The notes under the pieces are model-generated. The model saw nothing but the letters and a program-made list of their open reading frames with translations. It did no database searches and was not told the DNA's origin. Positions 8,602-17,500 of a stretch of 64,000 bases of DNA are shown in pieces. The translations under genes were made by a program, and so were the position numbers. Source of the DNA: Roseateles terrae (GTDB lineage: Bacteria > Pseudomonadota > Gammaproteobacteria > Burkholderiales > Burkholderiaceae_C); NCBI RefSeq assembly GCF_014192155.1, contig NZ_JACHXO010000001.1:310001-374000 (forward strand), written 5' to 3'. Each line of letters begins with the position of its first letter. Position 1 is the first letter of the stretch.

Positions 8602-9096
8602 TCAGACGCCTTGTGAACCTTGAACGCCCTGAGGTCCTTGGACGCCCTGGAGTCCTTGCAGTCCCTGAACGCCTTGCACGCCCTGGTGACCCTGAAGGCC
8701 CTGAGCACCCTGAGCGCCCTGAGCGCCCTGAGGTCCTTGCACACCTTGGAAACCTTGCGGTCCCTGGACGCCCTGAAGTCCTTGCAGTCCCTGGACGCCT
8801 TGCACGCCCTGGTGACCCTGAAGGCCCTGAGCGCCCTGAGGTCCCTGCACACCTTGGAAACCTTGTGGTCCCTGGACGCCCTGGAGTCCTTGCAGTCCCT
8901 GGGCGCCTTGCACGCCCTGGTGACCCTGAAGGCCCTGCGCGCCCTGAGCTCCTTGGAAACCTTGCGGTCCCTGCACGCCCTGCAAACCTGGCAGTTCGGC
9001 AACAACACGTAATGAAGAGATGCGCTGGCCCGTCAAGCGATGAATATGGTCACTTTGCTCAGCGCTGAGCGGAAGATTGACGACGGATTCGTTCAC
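8602..9096 (-). CDS. Collagen-like Gly-X-Gln repeat protein
   Basis: This 164-aa protein has a 36-residue non-repetitive N-terminus (MNESVVNLPLSAEQ... ending AELP). It is followed by 42 uninterrupted Gly-X-Gln triplets and a final Gly-Val. X is Leu, Val, Pro, Phe, Ala, His or once Ser; Y is always Gln. Gly every third residue is the collagen signature, but an invariant Gln in Y is unusual. No signal peptide is seen. Translation starts at GTG 9096 behind a clear AGGGAG ribosome site. It is the first gene of the cassette with a PP-loop enzyme, an oxygenase-like protein and a radical SAM maturase, so the N-terminal segment could be a leader and the repeats the modified core. Whether it forms a triple helix is unknown. 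Confidence 0.8.
   Translation of the reverse strand: MNESVVNLPLSAEQSDHIHRLTGQRISSLRVVAELPGLQGVQGPQGFQGAQGAQGLQGHQGVQGAQGLQGLQGVQGPQGFQGVQGPQGAQGLQGHQGVQGVQGLQGLQGVQGPQGFQGVQGPQGAQGAQGAQGLQGHQGVQGVQGLQGLQGVQGPQGVQGSQGV
8605..8988 (-). repeat. Gly-X-Gln triplet array
   Basis: Forty-two 9-base units encode Gly-X-Gln, followed by Gly-Val. A higher-order period of about 12 triplets (108 bp) is visible: Gly-His-Gln is triplet 8, 20 and 34, and the block Leu-Leu-Val-Pro (X positions) recurs at triplets 11-14, 23-26 and 37-40. The array probably grew by slippage and unequal exchange. Confidence 0.9.
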
Positions 9097-9470
9097 TGTT
9101 GACTCCCTGATGTTAATGAGCAGACGCCAGCCGTTTGCGTGCTTTCAGTCACGCTGCCTCAGTGGCCCGCTCATTCATCACAGTAACGGTGTGTTGTCAT
9201 TCATGCTCGACGGTCGTCCTAAATACTGCTGACGGATCTCTTTTGACTGATCAATCGTCTGCAGTCATCGAAGTTCATTTCTATCAATGAGACTGGATAT
9301 GACAGACTGGTGTGTATCAAATAGATCGATGCATCATGTGGGAATGATGGCAATGATGGCAATGATGGAAATGATGGCAATAATTTGAAATTGAATGAAA
9401 TGCGACATGCAGAGTGGCCGGATTGAATCAATGGATGCAAGGGTCGCCGTGGTCGGGCATTGGCCTTCGA
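9097..9470. other. AT-rich intergenic region upstream of the collagen-like gene
   Basis: No gene is supported here. The region is clearly AT-richer than its surroundings and must hold the promoter of the minus-strand cassette, but I could not pick out a convincing -35/-10 pair. It contains the 9-base tandem repeat described separately. Confidence 0.5.
9343..9378. repeat. Four tandem copies of a 9-base unit
   Basis: The unit AATGATGGC occurs at 9343, 9352, 9361 (with a final A) and 9370, followed by a degenerate copy. It lies in non-coding DNA between the chemotaxis-receptor terminator and the cassette, and could vary in copy number. Confidence 0.85.
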
Positions 9471-9500
9471 GCAAAAAAAAACGGAACCGTTCGGTTCCGT
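9471..9500 (-). terminator. Rho-independent terminator of the chemotaxis receptor gene
   Basis: A perfect inverted repeat, ACGGAACCG (9481-9489) and CGGTTCCGT (9492-9500), is followed on the minus strand by a run of eight or more T (A-run at 9473-9481 on the + strand). It lies 23 bp past the stop of the receptor gene. Confidence 0.92.
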
Positions 9501-9522
9501 CTTTCCCACTCGGGTCTTGAGA

Positions 9523-11097
9523 TCAAGCCATCCGCATCCCATCCCGCAGCTTGAAGCGCGAGATCATCTCGGTCAGCGCCTGCGCCTGCTGCCGCAGACT
9601 CTCCGCGGCCGCCGCGCTTTCTTCCACGAGCGCCGCATTCTGCTGCGTCCCCTGGTCAATCGCCGTCACGGCTGCATTCACTTCACCGATGCCGGTGCTC
9701 TGCTGCTCCGTGGATTGATTGATCTCGCTCATCAGGCTCGTCACCGTCTTCACCTGACGCACGATGTCGTCCATGGTGCGGCCGGCCTCATTCACCAGCG
9801 CGCCCCCCGCATCCACCTTCTGCACGCTGTCGGAAATCAGCGTCTTGATTTCCTTCGCCGCCTGCGCCGAACGCTGGGCCAGTGACCGCACTTCCCCTGC
9901 CACCACCGCAAAGCCGCGGCCCTGTTCACCCGCCCGGGCCGCTTCCACTGCCGCATTCAGCGCCAGAATGTTGGTCTGGAACGCAATGCCGTCGATGACG
10001 CCGATGATGTCGTGAATCCGCCGGCTGGAGCCGTTGATTGCCTCCATGGTGCTGATCACCCGTCCCACCACTTCGCCGCCTTGACCCGCGACCTTGGCCG
10101 CTTCGCTCGCCAGGTCCGTTGCCTTGCGGGATGTGGCGGCACTGTGCTGCACCGTGGAGGTCATGTGCGCCATCGAAGACGCCGTCTGCTGCAAGGCGCT
10201 GGCCTGGGATTCAGTCCGCGCCGACAGGTCCTGATTGCCCATGGCAATCTGCGAAGACGCAGTCGCAATGCCGTCCGCAGCCTCCCGCACATTCGTCACC
10301 ATGCCGGAGAGGTTCTGGCTCATGGCGCGCAGCGCCGTCAGCAGCTGCGCCATTTCATCCTGGCCCTGCACCTCGATGTCCTGCCGCAGGTCGCCTTGCG
10401 CCACCGATTCAGCCAGCTGGATGGCATTGGCCAGCGGCCGAGTGACCGCACGGCTGATCAGCCAGCCCAGCACACCCGCCGTCAGTGCGGCGACCACCGC
10501 AATCATCGACAACAGCCACCGATCCTGAGACAGGCTCGACGCCGCTTGGGCCGTCTCTGCCGCGCCACGGGCGTCTTCATACAGAATGAATTCCTGCGTC
10601 GCCTTGAGCAGCGCCGCCAGCAGCGGACGGCACTCGTTGTTCATCTTCGTGATCGCTTCGTCACGCTGCCCCTGTTGTGCCAGGCCCACGATCGCGAGGG
10701 CGACCGGGCCATACCTGGCTTCCACCGATTCCACCTGCGCAAACATCTCGCGGTCTTTGGCGGTGGCATTCGGCTCGGCGATGTCCTTCTTCAGCTTGCT
10801 CAGGCTGTCCTCGACCGCCTTGTGCGCTGCGGTCACGGCTGCGAATTCGACCTTGCGGTCTTCCGCCGTCGTCACCAGCACCAGATTGCGCGCCGCAATG
10901 GCTCGCGACTTGGTGGCTGTTTCCAGCTCCGTCACCAGTCGCTGTCGATAACCCACCCCGTCCAGATACTCCTGGAAGCGCGCATTCGCATGGCTCAACC
11001 AGATCAGAGCCGCACCAGCGACCAAGGCCACGATCAGCGCCATCAGGCCGAAACCGGCCCAGAGCTTGGTCTTCACTTTCAAGGACAGCAGTTTCAT
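9523..11097 (-). CDS. Methyl-accepting chemotaxis protein
   Basis: A 524-aa inner-membrane chemoreceptor. A first membrane helix (about 13-35) is followed by a periplasmic four-helix-bundle type sensor region, a second membrane helix (about 190-214), a HAMP linker, and the cytoplasmic signalling domain. The highly conserved hairpin tip is visible as [19 protein letters not shown]. There is no C-terminal NWETF-type pentapeptide for CheR/CheB docking. It should pass ligand signals to CheA/CheW and flagellar or twitching motility. ATG 11097 has a strong GGAGG ribosome site 8 bases upstream; an earlier in-frame start at 11133 lacks one. A strong terminator follows. The ligand cannot be predicted. 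Confidence 0.93.
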   Translation of the reverse strand: MKLLSLKVKTKLWAGFGLMALIVALVAGAALIWLSHANARFQEYLDGVGYRQRLVTELETATKSRAIAARNLVLVTTAEDRKVEFAAVTAAHKAVEDSLSKLKKDIAEPNATAKDREMFAQVESVEARYGPVALAIVGLAQQGQRDEAITKMNNECRPLLAALLKATQEFILYEDARGAAETAQAASSLSQDRWLLSMIAVVAALTAGVLGWLISRAVTRPLANAIQLAESVAQGDLRQDIEVQGQDEMAQLLTALRAMSQNLSGMVTNVREAADGIATASSQIAMGNQDLSARTESQASALQQTASSMAHMTSTVQHSAATSRKATDLASEAAKVAGQGGEVVGRVISTMEAINGSSRRIHDIIGVIDGIAFQTNILALNAAVEAARAGEQGRGFAVVAGEVRSLAQRSAQAAKEIKTLISDSVQKVDAGGALVNEAGRTMDDIVRQVKTVTSLMSEINQSTEQQSTGIGEVNAAVTAIDQGTQQNAALVEESAAAAESLRQQAQALTEMISRFKLRDGMRMA

Positions 11098-11343
11098 TCG
11101 GGGTGCCTCCGCGCGCAGATCGTGGAATGTCAACAGAACGAACGAATCTTCGAGCAGCGACCCGCGTGGCGAAAGGGCACACCGACGATGAACCGCACCG
11201 GGAAGCCGCTGATTTGGCTGTCAGGTCTTCACCGACAGGGAATACCCTCACCCCTGTCCACGGCATCCTCCGCCCGCTGGCTCCCTCCGCCTGGGCCCCT
11301 GAACTGCACAGGCCGCCCAGTGCACCTCACCTGTTTCCTTGCT

Positions 11344-12321
11344 TCAGGCGCGCAGCGCGTGGGCCAGCCCGGACACTTCCCGCTCGAAGATCATCCGCTC
11401 CCGCTGGACCGCCTGCCTCGCCGGCAGGCTCAATTCGAGATAAAGCTCATAGTGCTGCATCAACTGGCGGGCGCCGGCGAACACCTGGTCCACCTGGTCC
11501 GGTTTGAAGTAGCACTCTTCTGGAAGAAGGTAGTCCCTGGCGGCGCCAACATCCAGTGCAAAGACGCAGCACTGGCGGCTCAAGGCTTCCCGGGCCAGCC
11601 GGTCTTTGCCCGGGAAGGTGCCCAGATCAATGAACAGCTTGCTGCGCCCCAGCGCCTCATACACCTGCGCCCGGCTCATGCCGCGGATCAGATGCACCCG
11701 GCAGTCGTTTTCCCGCTCCAGCCGCGCCGCAATCGCGCCCACGTCATACAGCACCTTGTGATTGGCATTGATGGCGATGTCCGTCTTGGGCCAGGACGCC
11801 GTGTCCGTGATCCCAGGGGTGTAGTCCGACAGCGGCAGGGTCCGGTGGCATCCCAGTGCGCGGATCACCTGGTGCGCGTAACCCGACTGATAGGCGTGCA
11901 GCACCCGCTCGGTGCGCAGCGCATTCAGGTTGACCTTCTGCACCGACAGATATTCAAACGCGTTGTCGATGCTCAGCCACCACACCATGGGCGTGCAGGG
12001 CTGAAAGTAGCGCAGCCAGTGCACATAGGTCTCGGCCAGCACCACACAGGTGTCGGCATTCATGACGATCTGCTCGGCCAGCCGCACCTGATACTTCTCG
12101 TAATCGGCCACCGTATTGGGCCGCGGCTGCAGCCGCAGTGCCGTGTCCGGCCCCAGGCCATTGCCGCGATGCAACTGGTCGATGGCCGCCAGGTCGCTGG
12201 GCAGCACATACCAGACCCGCGCATCGTGCCCTTGCCGGAGGAGGGCGTCAGAGAGCTGATGCAGTGCCTCGGGCCCGCCGGTCTGCACGCCATGCGGAAT
12301 CAGGATGATGATCTGTTTCAT
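11344..12321 (-). CDS. Glycosyltransferase (GT-B fold type)
   Basis: A 325-aa cytoplasmic protein. The N-terminal Rossmann-like half carries HGVQTGGPEALHQLSDALL, the acceptor-side loop of GT-B enzymes. The C-terminal half carries FPGKDRLAREALSRQCCVFA, resembling the nucleotide-sugar binding segment in related surface-polysaccharide transferases. The ATG overlaps the stop of the preceding DUF5672 gene by four bases, so the two are translationally coupled. Donor and acceptor are unknown. Being the third sugar-related gene directly downstream of two giant Ser/Thr-rich repeat proteins, it may help glycosylate them, or it may serve a separate glycan. Confidence 0.72.
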   Translation of the reverse strand: MKQIIILIPHGVQTGGPEALHQLSDALLRQGHDARVWYVLPSDLAAIDQLHRGNGLGPDTALRLQPRPNTVADYEKYQVRLAEQIVMNADTCVVLAETYVHWLRYFQPCTPMVWWLSIDNAFEYLSVQKVNLNALRTERVLHAYQSGYAHQVIRALGCHRTLPLSDYTPGITDTASWPKTDIAINANHKVLYDVGAIAARLERENDCRVHLIRGMSRAQVYEALGRSKLFIDLGTFPGKDRLAREALSRQCCVFALDVGAARDYLLPEECYFKPDQVDQVFAGARQLMQHYELYLELSLPARQAVQRERMIFEREVSGLAHALRA

Positions 12322-13148
12322 GACGCGGCTCCATTCAGCGCATTCAGCGCATCCAGCCGCTGCTGCAGACGCTGCGCGGCGGCCGGCGAGATCACCTGCA
12401 AGCCGGGCAGCAGATAGTTGCTGCGGCTCTTGATGATGCGGTCCGAGAGGTGCTCGACCAGAAAGTCGGGGCTCTCCCGGTAGACCGAGGGCAGGTGGAA
12501 GATCCCGTGAAAGCCAAAGGTGGGGAAGGGCACGGCCGGGAATTCCACCGAGAAGTGCTGCGCAATGGCCTTGGGTGCAAACCGGCAGCCCATGCGCTCC
12601 AGCGTCTCCCGCATGCGTCGGCAGATGAACAGGTCTTCCGCTTCACTCGGATCGTCGTAGTCCAGTTGCGCCACCGCCTGCACCAGCCGGCGGGAACGCC
12701 AGGAGAAGCCGCCATTGCCCACGTCATGACGGTCGTAATTGGGCCAGGGCGCGCCGATGTAGTCGTAGTGCAGGAAATGCGGCGAGAACTGGTCGGCATT
12801 CAGCACGAAGCCGTCGTACTGGATCACCAGTACAAAGTCTGCGGTCAGATGGCGCGCCAACTCCTGCGTCACCAGCAGGTTGTATTCATTGATCGACCGC
12901 AGTGTTGGAATCCGGATCACCGGCAGCCCGCCCCACAGCTCCGGCTTGTCCGAATAGATCAACACCTGCGAGAAGGGCAGGCCCTGGCGTTCCATCGCCT
13001 GCATGCTGTGCAGCAGGGCCTGGCGGGCGAGCTGATGCAGGTCGGTATCGATGATGGCCACCGCCAGGCGGGGGCCGCTGGCCGGCCGCGGCAGCACGGT
13101 GGCGTCGTTCGCCGCCGTGTCAGGGGCGCTGGAAGGGGAAACAGTCAT
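12318..13148 (-). CDS. DUF5672 family protein, putative glycosyltransferase
   Basis: A 276-aa protein with the DUF5672 features. There is a VLVIQYDGFVLNADQ segment resembling a metal/nucleotide-binding acidic motif. YDYIGAPWPNYD and VGNGGFSWRSRR follow, where the Gly-Asn-Gly-Gly-Phe-Ser stretch is typical of these GT-A-like transferases, and then EDLFICRRMR. ATG 13148 has an AAGG a few bases upstream; a TTG at 13163 is a possible alternative. Its stop overlaps the next gene's ATG (ATGA). The enzyme activity is inferred from family resemblance and from standing between two glycosyltransferase genes. Confidence 0.75.
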   Translation of the reverse strand: MTVSPSSAPDTAANDATVLPRPASGPRLAVAIIDTDLHQLARQALLHSMQAMERQGLPFSQVLIYSDKPELWGGLPVIRIPTLRSINEYNLLVTQELARHLTADFVLVIQYDGFVLNADQFSPHFLHYDYIGAPWPNYDRHDVGNGGFSWRSRRLVQAVAQLDYDDPSEAEDLFICRRMRETLERMGCRFAPKAIAQHFSVEFPAVPFPTFGFHGIFHLPSVYRESPDFLVEHLSDRIIKSRSNYLLPGLQVISPAAAQRLQQRLDALNALNGAAS

Positions 13149-13196
13149 GGGGCGCCTTATCAACAGAGGTCGGACAGGAGGCGGAGGGCCGGCGGC

Positions 13197-14354
13197 TCAG
13201 CAGAGATCCAGCAACTGCCGGGTTACCTGGGCCCAGGAGAAGCGCTGTGACAGCCGCTGGCGGGCCGCTTCCCGGCGGGCGGGCGGCGGCAGGCGCTTCT
13301 CCACCACCTGCAGCATGGATTCGCGCAGGTCTTCCAGGTCCGGCACCACAAAGGCACCGCCCACCGGCTGGGGCGCGTCGGCCGGGGTGCCGGGGCGGGT
13401 GAAGAGGCGGTGGCACAGCTCGGGCGGCGTGAAGTCGTCGGTGGCGCCGCCGCCGCTGACAATCACATGGGTGCCGCAGCCCATGGCTTCGAGCACCGGT
13501 AGGTTGAAGCCCTCGGCGCGATACGGCGACACATACGCGTCCGACAGCGCATACAGCGAGCGGATCTGCGGCAGATTCAGGCTGGTGGAGAGCACCGCAA
13601 TGCCGTCCCGCACCACCGGCAGGCCCAGCTGCGGCGCGCGGGCGGTCATCTCGGCGAACACCCGCTCCACCGAAATGCCATACAGACCCTGGTGGTCCTT
13701 CAGGATCAGCCGCACCGGCAGGCCCGACAGCCGCAGTTCCGCGAAGGCCAGCAGCAGCAGGTCGATGCCCTTGTTCCAGGTGGCCACGCCCACATTGGTG
13801 AACACCGTCTCTTCCGGGCGGATGTTCAAGGCCGCACGCGCCTGCTGGCGCTGCTCCTCGGTCATCGGGAAGAAGGTGTCGGTCTTGTAGCCGTGGGGGA
13901 CCACCTGCACCTTGTCCGGATCAAATCCGTACTCCACCAGCCGGGCTTTGGACCAGCGGGTGGGCGTGATCACCTGGTCGTCGCCCTGGGTGAAGGCGGC
14001 TGGCGCCAGCTCGGGGGGATCAAAGCTCTTGCCGCTCAGGCCGAATTCGGTGACCACAAAGGTCAGGTGGCGGCGCGCCAGCTCCGGATGGTTCAGGCGC
14101 ACCGGCGAGGCGATGCGCAGCACGGTGTCCATCACCTGGTCGCCGGGGTCCGGCAGGCCGTCGATGACGGCGCGCTCCTCCGCCGAGAAGCCGGAGTCCA
14201 GCTTGCTGCGGTCCCAGTGCGGCATGAAGAACGGCGCATCCCGATGGAACAGCTGGAAGCGCGGGTCCTTGGCCATCTCCAGGATCTGGTTCTGGTTGAC
14301 CATGGCGATGGAGTGATTCACCCCCCGCCAGCCCTCGATGCACAGAGTTTTCAA
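13197..14354 (-). CDS. Family 4 glycosyltransferase
   Basis: A 385-aa GT-B glycosyltransferase. The N-terminus has IEGWRGVNHSIAMVNQ, the substrate-side motif of these transferases. The C-terminal half has the EX7E motif in AEGFNLPVLEAMGCG (about residues 280-290) that binds the nucleotide-sugar donor. I take TTG 14354 as the start because GGAAGGA lies 8 bases upstream and the conserved IEGWR begins directly after it; the first ATG would remove that motif. It is 209 bp downstream of the 1494-aa repeat protein gene and about 50 bp before the DUF5672 gene. A role in decorating the repeat proteins is suggested only by position. Confidence 0.82.
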   Translation of the reverse strand: MKTLCIEGWRGVNHSIAMVNQNQILEMAKDPRFQLFHRDAPFFMPHWDRSKLDSGFSAEERAVIDGLPDPGDQVMDTVLRIASPVRLNHPELARRHLTFVVTEFGLSGKSFDPPELAPAAFTQGDDQVITPTRWSKARLVEYGFDPDKVQVVPHGYKTDTFFPMTEEQRQQARAALNIRPEETVFTNVGVATWNKGIDLLLLAFAELRLSGLPVRLILKDHQGLYGISVERVFAEMTARAPQLGLPVVRDGIAVLSTSLNLPQIRSLYALSDAYVSPYRAEGFNLPVLEAMGCGTHVIVSGGGATDDFTPPELCHRLFTRPGTPADAPQPVGGAFVVPDLEDLRESMLQVVEKRLPPPARREAARQRLSQRFSWAQVTRQLLDLC

Positions 14355-14563
14355 CGCGTCGTCCTTCCGGTTGGCCCCCGCGGCCTGGGCCGGCCAAAGC
14401 CAGCCAGGGAAGGGGCATCTTCAGGACCATTGTGTCGCGATGGTGAACCAGGGCAAGCGGCGAAAAGCCGGATTCCCTCCGCGCATCTCTTGTCGCGGCA
14501 GGATCAGGCATGGACGGGGGCCACGGGACGCCGGCGGATCAGCGCCGGACGGGGCGCTGGACG

Positions 14564-17500
14564 TCAGATCAGCGGCGAGGCGCCGGTCTCGTCATCCGGG
14601 TGCTTGCGCATCAGCAGGGGGTGTCCCAGGGAGACGTGGGCGCTGTCCGCCGAGGCTGCCGTGTGGGCGGCCGCCGCGGCGGCCACGGCCGTCACCGAAG
14701 CCGCGGCCGAGGTCGCCGGGGAAGACACCGCACTCGACAGCAGCCCACCGGCATCCAGCCCCTCGTGCGCCGGCGCCGCCAGCAGATCAGCGGCTTGCAC
14801 CGTCGTGCCGCTCTTGGCGAACCAGACGTCCGCCATCTGATGCGTCACCCCATCGGCGGTCTTGTAGCCGGAGATGAGCCCCAGCACGTTGCCGTGGTCC
14901 TGCGCCGCGCTGCTCTGGGCATTCAGGTCCAGCTCCACGATGCCCAGCTGCGCCAGGGTCTTGAGTTCCCCGGCGTCGGTCTTGCCGTTGCCATTGGCAT
15001 CCGCCCAGATCCGCAGTTCCCCAAAACCGGCATCCGCCGCGGTCAGCTTGTGGTCGTGGTTGCTGTCCATGGCCATCATGGCCTGGTAGCCGTTGGCGGC
15101 ATGCTGCCCGTTGGCCAGCACCGTGCCGGAGCCAAACAGCTCGGCGCCGGAGTTGATCACCCCGTCCCCATTGAGGTCGCGCGCCAGCAGGCCGTTGCCG
15201 CTGGCCATCCAGCCCCATTGCTGCTGCTGGCCGGTGCCGTTCATGTCAAAGAGCACGCCATGCTCGGCAGACACGGTCGAGAGCCCCGCGCCGTCCAGGT
15301 TCAGCATGATCGGGGTGGCCAGGAAGAGCGCGTCCAGCTGCTTGCCGGTCATGGCGTGCAGCGCGTCGGTGTTGAAGGCCAGCACCTGGTCCATGTTCAG
15401 GGCGGCCAGATCACGCGTTTCCAGGCCGATGACGGCGTCGCTGGTGATCGCGTGGATCTGGTCCAGCGTCAGCGCCTTGGCCTGGTCGCGGGTGAGGGCG
15501 GTCAGGTCTTCGCTGGACATCACCGCAAAGCCGTCCGACGAGATCGCCGCCATCTGCTGGCTGGTCATGGCGACGATGTCGCGGCTGTCCAGCGCCTGGA
15601 TGGCGTCGGTGTTCAGGGCCGCAATCTGCTCGGTATGCAGGGCCCGCAGCACCTGGGTGCTCAGGCCGTTGATCTGGTCGGAGCCCAGCGCCGCAATCAT
15701 GTCGGTGCCCAGGCCATTGAGCGTGGCGGAACTGAAGCCGCGCATGGCGGCAGAGCCCAGCGCCGCGAAATCTTCGGTCGCGAAGCCGGAGAGCTGGTTC
15801 AGCGTCAGTTCGGCCACCTGCGCACTGGTCAGCAGGTGCATCTGGTCGGTGTTGAGTGCAGCGAAGTCGCCGGCGTCCATCACCCGGATGGCGCGGCCCG
15901 GCAGCAGGGCGATGTCCTGCGGATCGAGCGCGGCAATCTGGTCACTCGTCCAGGCGAGCACCTGCACGTTGGTCAGCGCGGCGACCTGATGCGTGTCCAG
16001 CGCGGCGATCTGGTCGGTGTGCATCGCCGCGGCCTGCTGGAAGGTTAGTGCGGCCACCTGCCCCGTGTTCAAGGCCTGGATCTGATCCAGGGTCAGCCAG
16101 CCGATCTGGTCGGTGGACAGGGCCCGCAGCGCGGTCGTGTGCAACTGGGCCAGGTCCTGGGTTTCGAGGGCGGCGATCTGGCTGGCATCCAGCGCGGCCA
16201 GTTGCGCCGAGCGCAGGGCGGCGAACTGCACCGTGGTCAGGGCCTGCAGCACATCGGTCGGCATCGCCGCGATCTGCAGCGACGTCAGTGCCGCGATCTG
16301 CTTGGCCGACAAGGTGGCCATCTGCGCGCCGTCCAGCGATGCAAACTGGTCACTGCCCAGGCCCAGCAGCGCAGTGCTGGAAATCTTGGCCAGTTGCGCC
16401 GGTGTGAGGTGGTCCAGCTGGTCCACCGTCATGCCCATCATCTGGCGGGAGGTGAGGGTTGCCAGCTGCGCATCGGTCATGCTGCCGACACTGTCGCCGC
16501 TCAGGGCGGCGATCTGGGCCGAGTTCCATCCGGCCAGCGCCCGGGTGCTGATGGCGGCCACATCCGCCAGCTCCAGGTTGGCGATCTGGTCGGTGGTCAG
16601 TGCCCCGATCTGGCGAGATGACAGCACCGCATATTGCGCCGTGTTCATCGCATTCAGATCGGCCTGGGACCAGGCCGCCAGCTGGGCGGTGGTCAGGGCG
16701 GCGACCTGATTGGTGCGCATCGCATCGATCTGCGAGTCGACCAGGGCATTGAGCTGACTGGTGCTGAGCGCCTGCACGGCCGTCACGCTCAGGCCGATCA
16801 CGCCCTGGCTGGAGAGCGCGTCGATCTGGTCCGGCGTCATGGCCGCCACCTGGGCGGTGCTGAGCTGTCCGGTCTGGCTGCTGCCGAAGGCGCCAAACTG
16901 TTCGCGCGTCATCTGGCCGATCTGGGTGGCCCCGAGGACCGCCAGGTAGGTCGGTTTGATGGCAGCCAGCATCTCCGGCGCGAGCTGGCCGATTTCATTG
17001 CTGCTGATCGCCGCGATCTGGAAGGACGTCAGCGCCTGGAAATGGCTGGTCCCCAGCGCATTGAGCTGATCGTGATCCAGGTCCCGCACCTGGGCCGTGC
17101 TCAGGGCGGCCAACTGACCGGTACGCAGGGAGGTCAGGGCATTGACGCCCAGTGCGTCGAACTGGTCGGACGTCAGGCCCTTGATCGCCAGCGTGTTGAT
17201 GGCAGCCAGCGCTTCAGTACTCAGCGCCGTGATCTGGTCCAGGCGCAGCGCGGCGATCTGGCCGGAATTCAGCACCTGCGACTGGGCGGTGGTGATGCCA
17301 CCGACCAGCGACACATCCAGCGCACTGATCTGCGCCGTGCTCAGCGAGCGGATCACCGTGCCCGACAGGGCGCCGAAGTCTTCCGACTGCAGCAGTGACA
17401 CCTGCTCCGTCGTCAGCCCGCGGAACTGCTGGGAGCTGAAGGCGGAGAACTGGTTGGTCGTCAGGCTGTTGAGGTCGTCCGGCGTCAAGGCGGAGAGCTG

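Noticed and set aside
8613-9068. Pro/Arg/Leu-rich + strand frames over the collagen-like gene
   Set aside because: Triplet-repeat shadow. The minus-strand frame has perfect Gly periodicity and a good ribosome site.
9219-9542. A 107-residue minus-strand frame in the AT-rich intergenic region
   Set aside because: It spans the chemotaxis-receptor terminator and the 9-base repeat, and lacks a ribosome site.
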